A program made the translations under genes and the position numbers. DNA of 64,000 nucleotides from Bacillus infantis (GTDB lineage Bacteria > Bacillota > Bacilli > Bacillales > Cytobacillaceae), in NCBI RefSeq assembly GCF_020171945.1, contig NZ_JAIVAP010000002.1, forward strand, positions 62,001 through 126,000, given 5' to 3'. Under the pieces are notes generated by a model. That model did not search any database, was not told the origin of the DNA, and was given only the letters and a program-made list of their open reading frames with translations. This document shows, piece after piece, positions 42,225 through 51,317 of this stretch. Numbering within the stretch: position 1 is the first letter of the stretch; each line of letters opens with the position of its first letter.

Positions 42225-45104
42225 TTACTGGCTGCCGCTGTCATCCTGATTTCCATCATCCGGATTAGTTTCCCCTTCAGCGGGCTTTTCTTCATCCGGT
42301 TTATCTTCAGGCTTTTCCTCTGGTTTATCTCCAGGAGGGTCGGCCGGCTTCGTTTCTTTCGGCTTCTCTGATGCCGGCGGAGCGGCCTGGCCGATTTGAA
42401 TCGTGTTTGATGCTCCTGATTCCCTTCCGGCAATATCGACTGCCGTCACATAATAGGAACCATTGCCGCCGCTGAATGAAAGGCCTGAGCCAGCTCTCAC
42501 GCTGCCGACTTTGGCTCCGCCGCTGTAGACCCTGTAGCCGATCACATCTGATTCAGGATGCTGCCCCCATACAATGGAGCTTCCTGATGCTTTGATTGAT
42601 GGGGCGGAAGGTGTTTTTCCGTTATCCTCGATTTTATCCTGGGGAACGAGAACCTTTGACCATCTGTCCTTCTGCGGAATCAGCTGGCTGGGATCCACAT
42701 TCACGCCAAATAGCTTTTCAATATAATCAGGGTTAAGAATAAGCCCTGATTCAGCAAATTCGGCTGGCGTTGAATCAAGCGCCAGATATTTCCTATCGCC
42801 AATGCGGACGAATTTACCGTTCACAAGGCTGTCATCCGTTCTGGTCGGCACATACTTGCTGTTGAACAGGTCTGTCTCCACCAGGCCGGCCTGTGAGCAG
42901 GCTTCTGATGGAAGAAGGCCGGATACCCCGCAGAAGGATCTTCTGACAATCCCGCCTGGCATCTTGATGCTTTCGCTTGGATCAACGAGATCAGGGGCAA
43001 CGTCGTAGGCTGCATTCATCAGATCTGCCCAAAGATAAATATTCCGCATGCTGTAGCTCATGCCGCCTGTTTTTAATGACTTCGGCGTGTCATATCCGGT
43101 CCAGATCCCGAAAGAGACATTCGGGTTCGTCGCGACAAACCACGCATCATGGAACATATTTCCTGTACCGGTCTTCCCGGCCCAGTCAGAACTGAATTTC
43201 AGCCTGTTTTTCAAAGAGGTGGCAGTTCCGCTGTTGATGACATCCCGCATCATATCGTAAGTAAGATATGCCGTCTGCGGGCTGAAGACCTCAACAGGCT
43301 CAGGTTTATGCTGGTAAACGATATTCCCGTCTCTGTCAGTGATTTTATCAATTATATAGGCATCAACGAATTTGCCGCTGTTGGCAAAAGTCCCGAATGC
43401 ATTGGTATTTTCTTCGACTGTCACACCGTTTTCCAGAGAGCCGATGGCGGTTGCCAGGTTCGTATAGTCCGGCTCAAGCAGAGAAGTGAAGCCCATCTTT
43501 TTAAGATACTCTGCCGGCCTTTGGCCGACAATATCCTTGTAGAGCTTGACGGCCGGGACATTATAGGATTTCGCAAGAGCATATCTAGCCGTTACAAGTC
43601 CGGTATAGCGCAAATCATAGTTATTTGGCCATGGCCTATTCAAGCCAGGTGCAAGCATCAGCGGCACATCCGGAAGTATGGTGCCCGGAGATGCTTTCCC
43701 AAGCTCAAAGGCAGGTGCGTAAACCAGGAGAGGCTTCATGGTAGAGCCATTCTGCCTGACGGCATGTGTGGCGTGATTCAGCTTCTCTTTCTTATAGTCA
43801 CGGCCGCCCACAAAGCTGATGATCTTTCCGGTAGAATTTTCGATGAGGACAGCACCCACTTCTACTGGTTCCATGATGCTTACCTCTTCTCCGGTATCTG
43901 GATCAGTCACCGTCTGGGCTTTATCAGGACCGTAATGCTGGTACTGATTTTTTACCTGCTGCATTCTATCGTAGATTTCCTTATTGATGGTCGAGTGGAT
44001 CTTGTAGCCGTTTTGGCGCAGATTCTTGTCAGCCAAAGCCAGATATCTCTGCTTGACCTCTTTGTCATTATTGTACTGCTCCATTGCGCCATCTTTTTCA
44101 GCCAGCACCTTGGACATGACTTCAGCTGCCCGCTCTTCTATCTCAAATGTGACCCAAGGGTATTTTTCAACCGCACTTGAGCCTGCAGGAACGAAATCTT
44201 TGGTAATATCATAAGCTAGGGCTTCCTGATATTCTTTATCGGAAATCTTCCCATCATCATACATCCGTTTCAGAACGGTCTTCATTCTTGTTAATCCTGG
44301 TTCCAGATCCTCTTTAACGGTCCCTTTGTTTGTAAAAGGGGTATATCCGAAAGGGCTCTGCGGAAGACCGGCGATAAACGCGGACTGGGCAATATTAAGG
44401 TCGCTGGCAGGAACTCCGAAGATTCCCTTCGCCGCTGCCTGCACGCCGCCGATATTCCGGCCGGAAGAGTTGCGCCCAAATGTCGACACATTCAGATAGG
44501 CTTCAAGAATCTCTTTTTTATCAAAGAATTTTTCGAGCCGGAGCGCGAGCAGGATTTCTTTTGCCTTCCTTTCGAATGAAACTTCATTTGTCAGGATCTG
44601 ATTCTTGATCAGCTGCTGTGTCAGGGTGCTTCCGCCGCTCTGTACAGCGCTATTGGATACTTCCTGGTATAGTGCACGCAGAATTGCTTTTGGCACAACC
44701 CCATCATGCTCATAAAAATATTCATCTTCGGTCGCAACGACTGCATCCTTCAGATGGACTGAAACATCCTCAAGCTTCACTTCCTCCCGCTCAAGGTCTG
44801 TCCGGAGCTTTCCGAGATAGACATTATTGGCAAAATAAAGCTCTGATGTTTCTTCATAATTGTATATATCTTTCTTCATGCTCTCATAGGAACGGATCGG
44901 CTCGTCCTTCACCAGGGAGGCAAAATACCCGGCACCCACTCCTCCTGCAAAAGCTCCTCCGAGAACAACTAGTATAATGAACAGAAGAGTTAAATTCCAC
45001 ACGACTTGATAGGTAATAGAAGCGCCTTTTACTGTCTTTTTATTTGTAAAAAGGCTTAGCCAGGACCTGAATTTATTGTTCAAATTATGTTTTTCCCCCT
45101 TCAT
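42225..45104 (-). CDS. Class A penicillin-binding protein (PBP1A family) with Fn3-like domain
   Basis: 959-residue bifunctional peptidoglycan synthase. A short cytoplasmic tail and one membrane span (about residues 35-60, NLTLLFIILVVLGGAFAGGV) are followed by a GT51 transglycosylase domain (about 85-260, with EDEYFYEHDGV and GGSTLTQQL) and a transpeptidase domain (about 390-690). The transpeptidase has all three active-site motifs: STMK (in RQNGSTMKPL), SYN (AKSYNVPAV) and KTG (WAGKTGTGN). A small beta-sandwich, likely fibronectin type III (about 815-895), and a Pro-, Glu- and Lys-rich tail of about 55 residues end the protein. ATG 45104 follows GGGGGT. In some Bacillus relatives a PBP occupies this site between acsA and tyrS. 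Confidence 0.9.
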   Translation of the reverse strand: MKGEKHNLNNKFRSWLSLFTNKKTVKGASITYQVVWNLTLLFIILVVLGGAFAGGVGAGYFASLVKDEPIRSYESMKKDIYNYEETSELYFANNVYLGKLRTDLEREEVKLEDVSVHLKDAVVATEDEYFYEHDGVVPKAILRALYQEVSNSAVQSGGSTLTQQLIKNQILTNEVSFERKAKEILLALRLEKFFDKKEILEAYLNVSTFGRNSSGRNIGGVQAAAKGIFGVPASDLNIAQSAFIAGLPQSPFGYTPFTNKGTVKEDLEPGLTRMKTVLKRMYDDGKISDKEYQEALAYDITKDFVPAGSSAVEKYPWVTFEIEERAAEVMSKVLAEKDGAMEQYNNDKEVKQRYLALADKNLRQNGYKIHSTINKEIYDRMQQVKNQYQHYGPDKAQTVTDPDTGEEVSIMEPVEVGAVLIENSTGKIISFVGGRDYKKEKLNHATHAVRQNGSTMKPLLVYAPAFELGKASPGTILPDVPLMLAPGLNRPWPNNYDLRYTGLVTARYALAKSYNVPAVKLYKDIVGQRPAEYLKKMGFTSLLEPDYTNLATAIGSLENGVTVEENTNAFGTFANSGKFVDAYIIDKITDRDGNIVYQHKPEPVEVFSPQTAYLTYDMMRDVINSGTATSLKNRLKFSSDWAGKTGTGNMFHDAWFVATNPNVSFGIWTGYDTPKSLKTGGMSYSMRNIYLWADLMNAAYDVAPDLVDPSESIKMPGGIVRRSFCGVSGLLPSEACSQAGLVETDLFNSKYVPTRTDDSLVNGKFVRIGDRKYLALDSTPAEFAESGLILNPDYIEKLFGVNVDPSQLIPQKDRWSKVLVPQDKIEDNGKTPSAPSIKASGSSIVWGQHPESDVIGYRVYSGGAKVGSVRAGSGLSFSGGNGSYYVTAVDIAGRESGASNTIQIGQAAPPASEKPKETKPADPPGDKPEEKPEDKPDEEKPAEGETNPDDGNQDDSGSQ

Positions 45105-45238
45105 TTTATAAACCCCCAAAACCACATACATTATAGCACAAACCCAGGCGCCATTTGACAAGCACTGACATTTTTCTGAAATTTCCTTTTAATGAGGATG
45201 GGGAATTTGTTTGGTTTTAATGGTGAAGGAGGGCAGTT

Positions 45239-45358
45239 GCAAATATATGGGGGAACCCGCAAATATAATGAAAAACCCGCAATTATATCAGAAATGGCGC
45301 AAATATATCGAAAAACCCGCAAATATAGTTGAAATCCCGCAAATATCTGAAGTTTGGG
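45239..45358. repeat. Six-unit tandem array with exact 20-bp period
   Basis: Six consecutive 20-base units start with GCAAATAT or GCAATTAT and mostly end in CCC: unit starts are 45239, 45259, 45279, 45299, 45319 and 45339. The first nine bases (GCAAATATA) are well kept, the middle varies, and the last unit ends GGG. The period equals about two turns of DNA, so all units face the same side of the helix, as in iterons. Confidence 0.9.
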
Positions 45359-45421
45359 ATACTGTGAGTGGGGTTTAGCCGTTCGAGGGCGGGGCAGAGA
45401 TGGGCTTTTTTGCATTTCGAA

Positions 45422-45955
45422 TGTCGGCTCTGAACAAGCCGCTTCCGCATTTCGATTTGTCCAGCTCCGGCTCCTAGGTGCTCGAGTCATAAGTCACTTT
45501 GGAACCGAAGGCAAAGAACGCCTTCAATTCCAAAGCGCCTTATGCTTGTCGCACCTGAACAGTCGCCTCCGCATTTCAGGTTGTCCAGCTCCGGCGGCTA
45601 GAGCCTCGAGTCATAAGCCACGCCAGAATTAAAGGCAAAGAGCGCCTTTTATTCTTGCGCGTCTTATGCTTGTCGGCTCTGAACAAGCCGCCTCCGCATT
45701 TCGATTGTCCAGCTCCGGCTCCTAGGTGCTCGAGTCATAAGGCACTTTGGAACCGAAGGAAAAGAACGCCTTCAATTCCAAAGCGCCTTATGCTTGTCGC
45801 ACCTGAACAGTCGCCTCCGCATTTCGATTTGTCCAGCTCCAAAGCCTAGCCCCTCGAGTCATAAGCCAATCAGGCCAGAAGGTTAAAGAACAACCTTCCG
45901 TCCTGCTCGTCTTATGCTTGTCGGGGCTGAACAAGGCTTTTCCGCATTTCGATTT
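45422..45955. repeat. Array of four 124-bp structured repeats plus a partial unit
   Basis: After a 37-base partial unit, full units begin at 45459, 45583, 45707 and 45831, each with GTCCAGCTCC, and are exactly 124 bases long. Each forms a long hairpin: an outer stem, a second stem, CATAAG/CTTATG, and an inner stem capped by AAAGAAC or AAAGAGC. Units 1 and 3 are nearly identical; units 2 and 4 have different stem sequences that still pair. Single copies lie at 16507 and 53161. From memory, related elements are widespread in Bacillaceae; no search was possible. Confidence 0.92.
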
Positions 45956-46009
45956 GACACACCCCCATTTTTTATGGTAAAACTTTTGTATTATCTTATG
46001 AATTTGAAT

Positions 46010-47561
<1,552 letters not shown>

Positions 47562-47566
47562 ACCGC

Positions 47567-47602
47567 AAAAAGGTCCGCTTCCGGCTGGAGGCGGACCTTT
47601 CT
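47567..47602 (+). terminator. Terminator downstream of tyrS
   Basis: Hairpin AAAAAGGTCCGC / GCGGACCTTT with a purine- and C-rich loop, followed by TTTCTG. Confidence 0.85.
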
Positions 47603-47612
47603 GATTGATTGG

Positions 47613-47648
47613 CAAAAAGAAAAACACCAGCCAAAAGGCAGGTGCTTT
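47613..47648 (-). terminator. Terminator downstream of rpsD
   Basis: On the minus strand, CACCTGCC / GGCTGGTG (one mismatch, AAAA loop on plus) is followed by a TTTTTCTTTTT tract. Confidence 0.75.
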
Positions 47649-47664
47649 CTTGTGCTTTTCCCGA

Positions 47665-48267
47665 TTAACGAGAGTAGAATTCAACGATAAGAGCTTCGTT
47701 GATTTCAGCAGGAAGTTCAGAACGCTCAGGAAGACGAGTGAATGAACCTTCCAATTTGTCAGCATCGAAAGTCAAGAAGTCAGGTACGAAGTTGTTTACT
47801 TCGATTGCTTCTTTAACGATGTCAAGACCGCGTGACTTTTCACGCAATGTGATCGTTTGACCAGGCTGAACGCGGTATGAAGGAATATCAACGCGTCCTC
47901 CGTCAACGATGATGTGGCCGTGGTTTACAAGCTGACGAGCTTGACGGCGAGTACGAGCTAAACCTAAACGGTAAACAACGTTGTCAAGACGTGATTCTAA
48001 AAGAACCATGAAGTTTTCACCGTGCTTACCAGCCATTTTGCCGGCCTTGTCGAATAGGTTGCGGAATTGACGCTCAGTAACTCCATACATGTGGCGAAGT
48101 TTCTGTTTTTCCTGTAATTGTAAACCGTACTCAGAAATTTTTCTGCGCTGGTTTGGACCATGTTGTCCTGGAGCGTAAGGACGCTTTTCTAATTCTTTAC
48201 CAGTTCCGCTTAGAGAAATTCCAAGACGGCGGGATAGTTTCCAGCTTGGACCTGTATAACGAGCCAT
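47665..48267 (-). CDS. rpsD: 30S ribosomal protein S4
   Basis: 200-residue ribosomal protein S4, which nucleates small-subunit assembly by binding 16S rRNA. It starts [20 protein letters not shown] and includes the S4 RNA-binding domain near residues 90-150 ([20 protein letters not shown]). As in B. subtilis it is a stand-alone gene next to tyrS, rather than part of the alpha operon. The leader of about 260 bases probably allows autoregulation by S4. Ribosome site AAGGAGGAG on the minus strand. Confidence 0.97.
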   Translation of the reverse strand: MARYTGPSWKLSRRLGISLSGTGKELEKRPYAPGQHGPNQRRKISEYGLQLQEKQKLRHMYGVTERQFRNLFDKAGKMAGKHGENFMVLLESRLDNVVYRLGLARTRRQARQLVNHGHIIVDGGRVDIPSYRVQPGQTITLREKSRGLDIVKEAIEVNNFVPDFLTFDADKLEGSFTRLPERSELPAEINEALIVEFYSR

Positions 48268-48531
48268 GAATGACTCCTCCTTGTGTTTTTATTTTGTTGT
48301 AAAATAAAAACAGATGCGTACGATCATTAAGCTCATTTTGTTTTCATGTACCTTCGCCCTAGCAGCAGCGGGTTACACAGTACCCCTTCGAATAAAAGGC
48401 TAAAACGCCATGCTTACCGGCATCTTGGGCTCAAACCCGTGCTTTCCGCCTCAAAAGAGATGGGAAGCGGTGCCTTATTGAGGAACAAAATGATCACCTA
48501 AAGTGTCACATTTGCTGCGATATTTTACACA
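48268..48531 (-). ncRNA. Long structured rpsD leader (probable S4 autoregulatory RNA)
   Basis: The transcript from the promoter at 48538-48567 would have about 260 bases before rpsD, with no coding frame. In B. subtilis S4 represses its own synthesis through the rpsD leader RNA. Here the leader contains several GC-rich complementary segments (for instance around 48345-48480, GCGGGTTACACAGTACCC and GGCTCAAACCCGTGC), which fits such an RNA. The precise fold was not worked out. Confidence 0.62.
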
Positions 48532-48537
48532 AAGGCT

Positions 48538-48567
48538 ATTATATAATTTTTATAAACTTTATGTCAA
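48538..48567 (-). promoter_or_regulatory. Sigma-A promoter of rpsD
   Basis: On the minus strand: -35 TTGACA (48567-48562), 18-base spacer, -10 TATAAT (48543-48538). Both hexamers are perfect. Upstream of this on the other side, an extended -10 (TGG-TATAAT, near 48693-48701) likely serves the plus-strand gene at 48732. Confidence 0.88.
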
Positions 48568-48731
48568 GGCATGTTTTGCTTTTCGCGGAATAAGTGCTCC
48601 TGCCTTCTCAATTTTATCATCTCTTGATGCCGGCATAGAGAGCAATTTACTGGAAAATATTTTTATCATATCATAACGGGGAGAATTTTCCTGTGGTATA
48701 ATAGTCTTAATTAATTCTAGTAAAAGTGTTG

Positions 48732-49331
48732 ATGAAATTGAGAGAGACGAAGAAGGAAAAACAGATCCGCCTTTTTCTGGCTTTGGCGTTTGCTGGAGTG
48801 GCCCTTGCCGCCATATACTTCCAGTATCTCAAGCCGGCGGGCGGGACAGGGAGCCCGCTTGCCCTGGTCATAAAGGCGGGCTCTGCTGATGGTGCAGACC
48901 CCCTCGTTGTCTTATATGATGAAAAAAAACAGGACCATGTGCTGGCCCTGTATGAGGTAGAGAAAGACAATGATTTCAAGTTTCGCCTGATCAAGTCTGC
49001 CACTTTGGAGAGTGCCCCTGAGAAAATGGCAGTTGATCGTGAGGGTGCCGGTTTTTGGGCTGAAGTGGATGGGGACTGGGTTTATCTGGATCCGGACCTG
49101 AAAGTGCGGGCGCGTAAACCGCGCCTTCGGGGCACCATCACTTCGGATGGAGAACCTTTTAAAGTAAGGAAGACTTCAAATCATACCGTTCTTGAAGCGG
49201 AGGGCCAATATGAAGTAGCCTTCAATGAAGCAGGCAGGCCGGAGAGCGTCCATGCCCTCACAGCCGATCATTCTTCATGGCTTATCCTGCTTGAGGATGG
49301 GGTGAGAATTGCCTCCGGCAGGACGCTGTAA
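48732..49331 (+). CDS. Hypothetical membrane-anchored protein
   Basis: About 199 residues. A basic N-terminal tail (KLRETKKEKQIR) precedes one membrane span (LFLALAFAGVALAAIYFQYL, about residues 13-32), so the remaining 165 residues should lie outside. The outer part is beta-rich, with repeated acidic and aromatic segments (FWAEVDGDWVYLDPDL). No family was recognised. GTG, TTG and ATG codons are adjacent at 48726-48734; ATG 48732 is chosen but the ribosome site is weak. It precedes dgcP by 53 bases and could share its transcript. Confidence 0.66.
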   Translation: MKLRETKKEKQIRLFLALAFAGVALAAIYFQYLKPAGGTGSPLALVIKAGSADGADPLVVLYDEKKQDHVLALYEVEKDNDFKFRLIKSATLESAPEKMAVDREGAGFWAEVDGDWVYLDPDLKVRARKPRLRGTITSDGEPFKVRKTSNHTVLEAEGQYEVAFNEAGRPESVHALTADHSSWLILLEDGVRIASGRTL

Positions 49332-49384
49332 CACGGCATATATATGAGAATGCCTATATGAACTGGGTAAATAGGGTGATGAAT

Positions 49385-51187
49385 ATGGAAATGCTCAAAA
49401 GCCAGAAAATATTGTGCTTGAAAAGCCGCTTCTTTGACCTGATTGATACAACTGACGGATTTATTCAGTCTGACTCTTTGATTGAGCAGATGCTCGAAGC
49501 GGTCAAAGACTTTTCTGAAGCCTCCGAAGCCTGCTATCACGGGCCAGGCGGCAGCGTCAGAGGTACAGATTCCTCAGCTGGGAGATATGGCCAGGATGGC
49601 CATCAGGCAAGGGAAACGGGACTCAGGGGTGCCGCGTGCTGCCGGATCCCGCTTTCTGGCAGGTCAATGGATTTGGGAATCCTTGAGCTGAACGGGCTGC
49701 CGGATCCTCTGAATGAAGAAATCATTAGGGAATTGGGCTCTGCCTGTGCCGCCTTCATCATGAAGGCCAGGGAACTCGGGGGAATCTCAGCCAGGGAAAA
49801 GCGCTACAAGCAGCTTTTTCGCGTAACTGAGCAATTTCATTCCTCAATGGATATGGATGCTGTCCTCGGAGAGATCATCAAAACCCTTCAGGAAGTGTAT
49901 CCTCACTTTACCTATTATCTAATGCTTTCGCATGACAATAACAGCCATGGGGACCTCCCTTTAAAAGATCTTGAATATGACAGCCAAAATATAGCGGCCA
50001 TGCAGGCATATGTCACTGGCGCCATACAGTTTGAGGATTCTATATCTGAGAAAAGGTCTGTCCTTTATGCCCCTCTAAAAGGAAAGCAGGGTGTATACGG
50101 CGTGCTCCAGGTCATTGCGCCGAATGCACTCGTCTTTCCTGAAAGCGAAGTCGAATTCATTTCCATACTCGCCAATACGGCGGGCGGTGCACTTGAGAAC
50201 GCCCAGCTGTATCACCAGTCGAAGAGGCTGATTGCCGACCTCCAGCTAATTAATGAGACTTCGCATCAGCTTAATTCCAATCTTCGCCTGACGGAAACGA
50301 TGACTTATATGGCTGAACAGATCATTAAGTCTTTTGATGCGGAGGAGGCAGGCTTCGTCCTTTTGTCTGAAGAATCCGAACAAGTAAGCATCCTTAAAGG
50401 AAGCACTTCTTTCTTCCGGACAAGGGAATCCGGCATCTATATAAAATATATCAAAGAAAAGATCAGGCAAGACAAGGACAGCCTGTTCATTGGCGAGCTT
50501 GATCTCCAGAACGATGCCCTGATCGAGCAGTTCAAATCCGTCATGGCGGTCCCAATGTCCCAGTCTGGTGTGCTGAAAGGGTTTGCCCTTATCCTGCACA
50601 GAGATCCTTATCATTTTTCATTTGAGACATTTAAGCTTCTTCAGTCCCTAATCCACCATTCCACTTTGGCCCTCACGAATTCCATGCTGAGAGAGGAGCT
50701 TGAAAAGATGGTCGTCACAGACCACCTGACCAGGCTTTATTCCCGGAATTATCTGGATGAACGGATACACCAGTCCTTAAGAGAGGATGCAGAAGGTGCT
50801 TTTATCCTGGTTGATATTGATAATTTTAAATCTGTCAACGATACATACGGCCATCAAGTCGGTGATGAAGTCATTGTCCAGGTAGCCGGGATTATTATGA
50901 ACAGCATTCGCGGTACCGATGTTGCCGCCAGATGGGGAGGAGAAGAGCTTGCCGTTTATCTGCCCTCTATTTCCCTGGAAACGGGCGTCGCGATCGCAGA
51001 GCGGATTGTCAGAAAGGTCTCTGAGAGCACAAATCCCGTTGTCACCATTTCCTGCGGGGTATCCCACTGGAACTTGGAAAGGGAGGATTCCTATTCCTGG
51101 CTGTTCAAGCGGGCGGATAAAGCTTTGTATACAGCGAAAGAATCCGGAAAAAACCAGGTTGTGGTCCAGGGATTCAGCATTCTTTAA
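49385..51187 (+). CDS. dgcP: GAF-GGDEF diguanylate cyclase DgcP (YtrP)
   Basis: About 600 residues. Two GAF-like sensor domains occupy roughly 140-270 and 280-425, and a GGDEF domain occupies about 435-600. The active-site signature is RWGGEEL near residue 520, and DIDNFKSVNDTYGHQVGDE near 485 carries the metal-binding Asp and substrate residues, so the enzyme should make cyclic-di-GMP from two GTP. No membrane span is visible. The first 130 residues show no domain. Three in-frame ATGs lie at 49379, 49385 and 49391; 49385 fits the AGGGTGAT site best. In B. subtilis YtrP is one of three active cyclases. Confidence 0.9.
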   Translation: MEMLKSQKILCLKSRFFDLIDTTDGFIQSDSLIEQMLEAVKDFSEASEACYHGPGGSVRGTDSSAGRYGQDGHQARETGLRGAACCRIPLSGRSMDLGILELNGLPDPLNEEIIRELGSACAAFIMKARELGGISAREKRYKQLFRVTEQFHSSMDMDAVLGEIIKTLQEVYPHFTYYLMLSHDNNSHGDLPLKDLEYDSQNIAAMQAYVTGAIQFEDSISEKRSVLYAPLKGKQGVYGVLQVIAPNALVFPESEVEFISILANTAGGALENAQLYHQSKRLIADLQLINETSHQLNSNLRLTETMTYMAEQIIKSFDAEEAGFVLLSEESEQVSILKGSTSFFRTRESGIYIKYIKEKIRQDKDSLFIGELDLQNDALIEQFKSVMAVPMSQSGVLKGFALILHRDPYHFSFETFKLLQSLIHHSTLALTNSMLREELEKMVVTDHLTRLYSRNYLDERIHQSLREDAEGAFILVDIDNFKSVNDTYGHQVGDEVIVQVAGIIMNSIRGTDVAARWGGEELAVYLPSISLETGVAIAERIVRKVSESTNPVVTISCGVSHWNLEREDSYSWLFKRADKALYTAKESGKNQVVVQGFSIL

Positions 51188-51217
51188 AGACAGGCCAGTC
51201 CAAGCCTGTCTTTTTCA
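51186..51217 (+). terminator. Terminator downstream of dgcP
   Basis: Hairpin AAAGACAGGC / GCCTGTCTTT with an 8-base loop, followed by TTTT. Its left arm includes the last bases of the stop codon. Confidence 0.88.
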
Positions 51218-51284
51218 TTTTCCTTTATACACTCAAATTGCTTTGCAAAAACAGAAAAATAACATATCCTGTAAATATAGAGTG

Positions 51285-51299
51285 TTGTAAACGCTTTCA
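51285..51299. promoter_or_regulatory. Perfect cre site upstream of methionine gamma-lyase
   Basis: TTGTAAACGCTTTCA matches the CcpA consensus WTGNAANCGNWNNCW at every fixed position. It lies 18 to 33 bases before the start codon, between a possible -10 (TAAATA near 51272) and the ribosome site, a position where CcpA binding would block transcription. Confidence 0.85.
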
Positions 51300-51317
51300 T
51301 ATTAAGGGGGATTTGCA

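Larger units (their letters stand above)
45105..46009. other. Non-coding, repeat-rich gap between the PBP gene and the tyrS leader
   Basis: About 0.9 kb without a credible gene. It holds a 20-bp-period array (45239-45358), a spacer of about 60 bases, a 124-bp-period structured array (45422-45955), and a putative tyrS promoter (TTGACA at 45954-45959, 18-base spacer, TAAAAC). Short plus-strand frames of 92 and 64 codons fall entirely in the repeats and are not coding. Confidence 0.8.

Noticed and set aside
43149-44180. Plus-strand reading frame of 343 codons opposite the PBP gene
   Set aside because: It is fully antisense to clear transglycosylase and transpeptidase motifs, has no ribosome site or domain, and has a composition typical of a shadow frame.
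45239-45358. 20-bp-period array as a CRISPR
   Set aside because: Units abut without unique spacers of constant length, and no cas genes are present.
45354-45849. Two short plus-strand frames (92 and 64 codons) in the repeat array
   Set aside because: They consist of the 124-bp repeat translated in one frame, including the repeated peptide SSHK; repeats elsewhere are non-coding.
45422-45955. 124-bp array as a CRISPR or an insertion sequence
   Set aside because: The whole unit repeats, with no spacers, no transposase and no target duplication.
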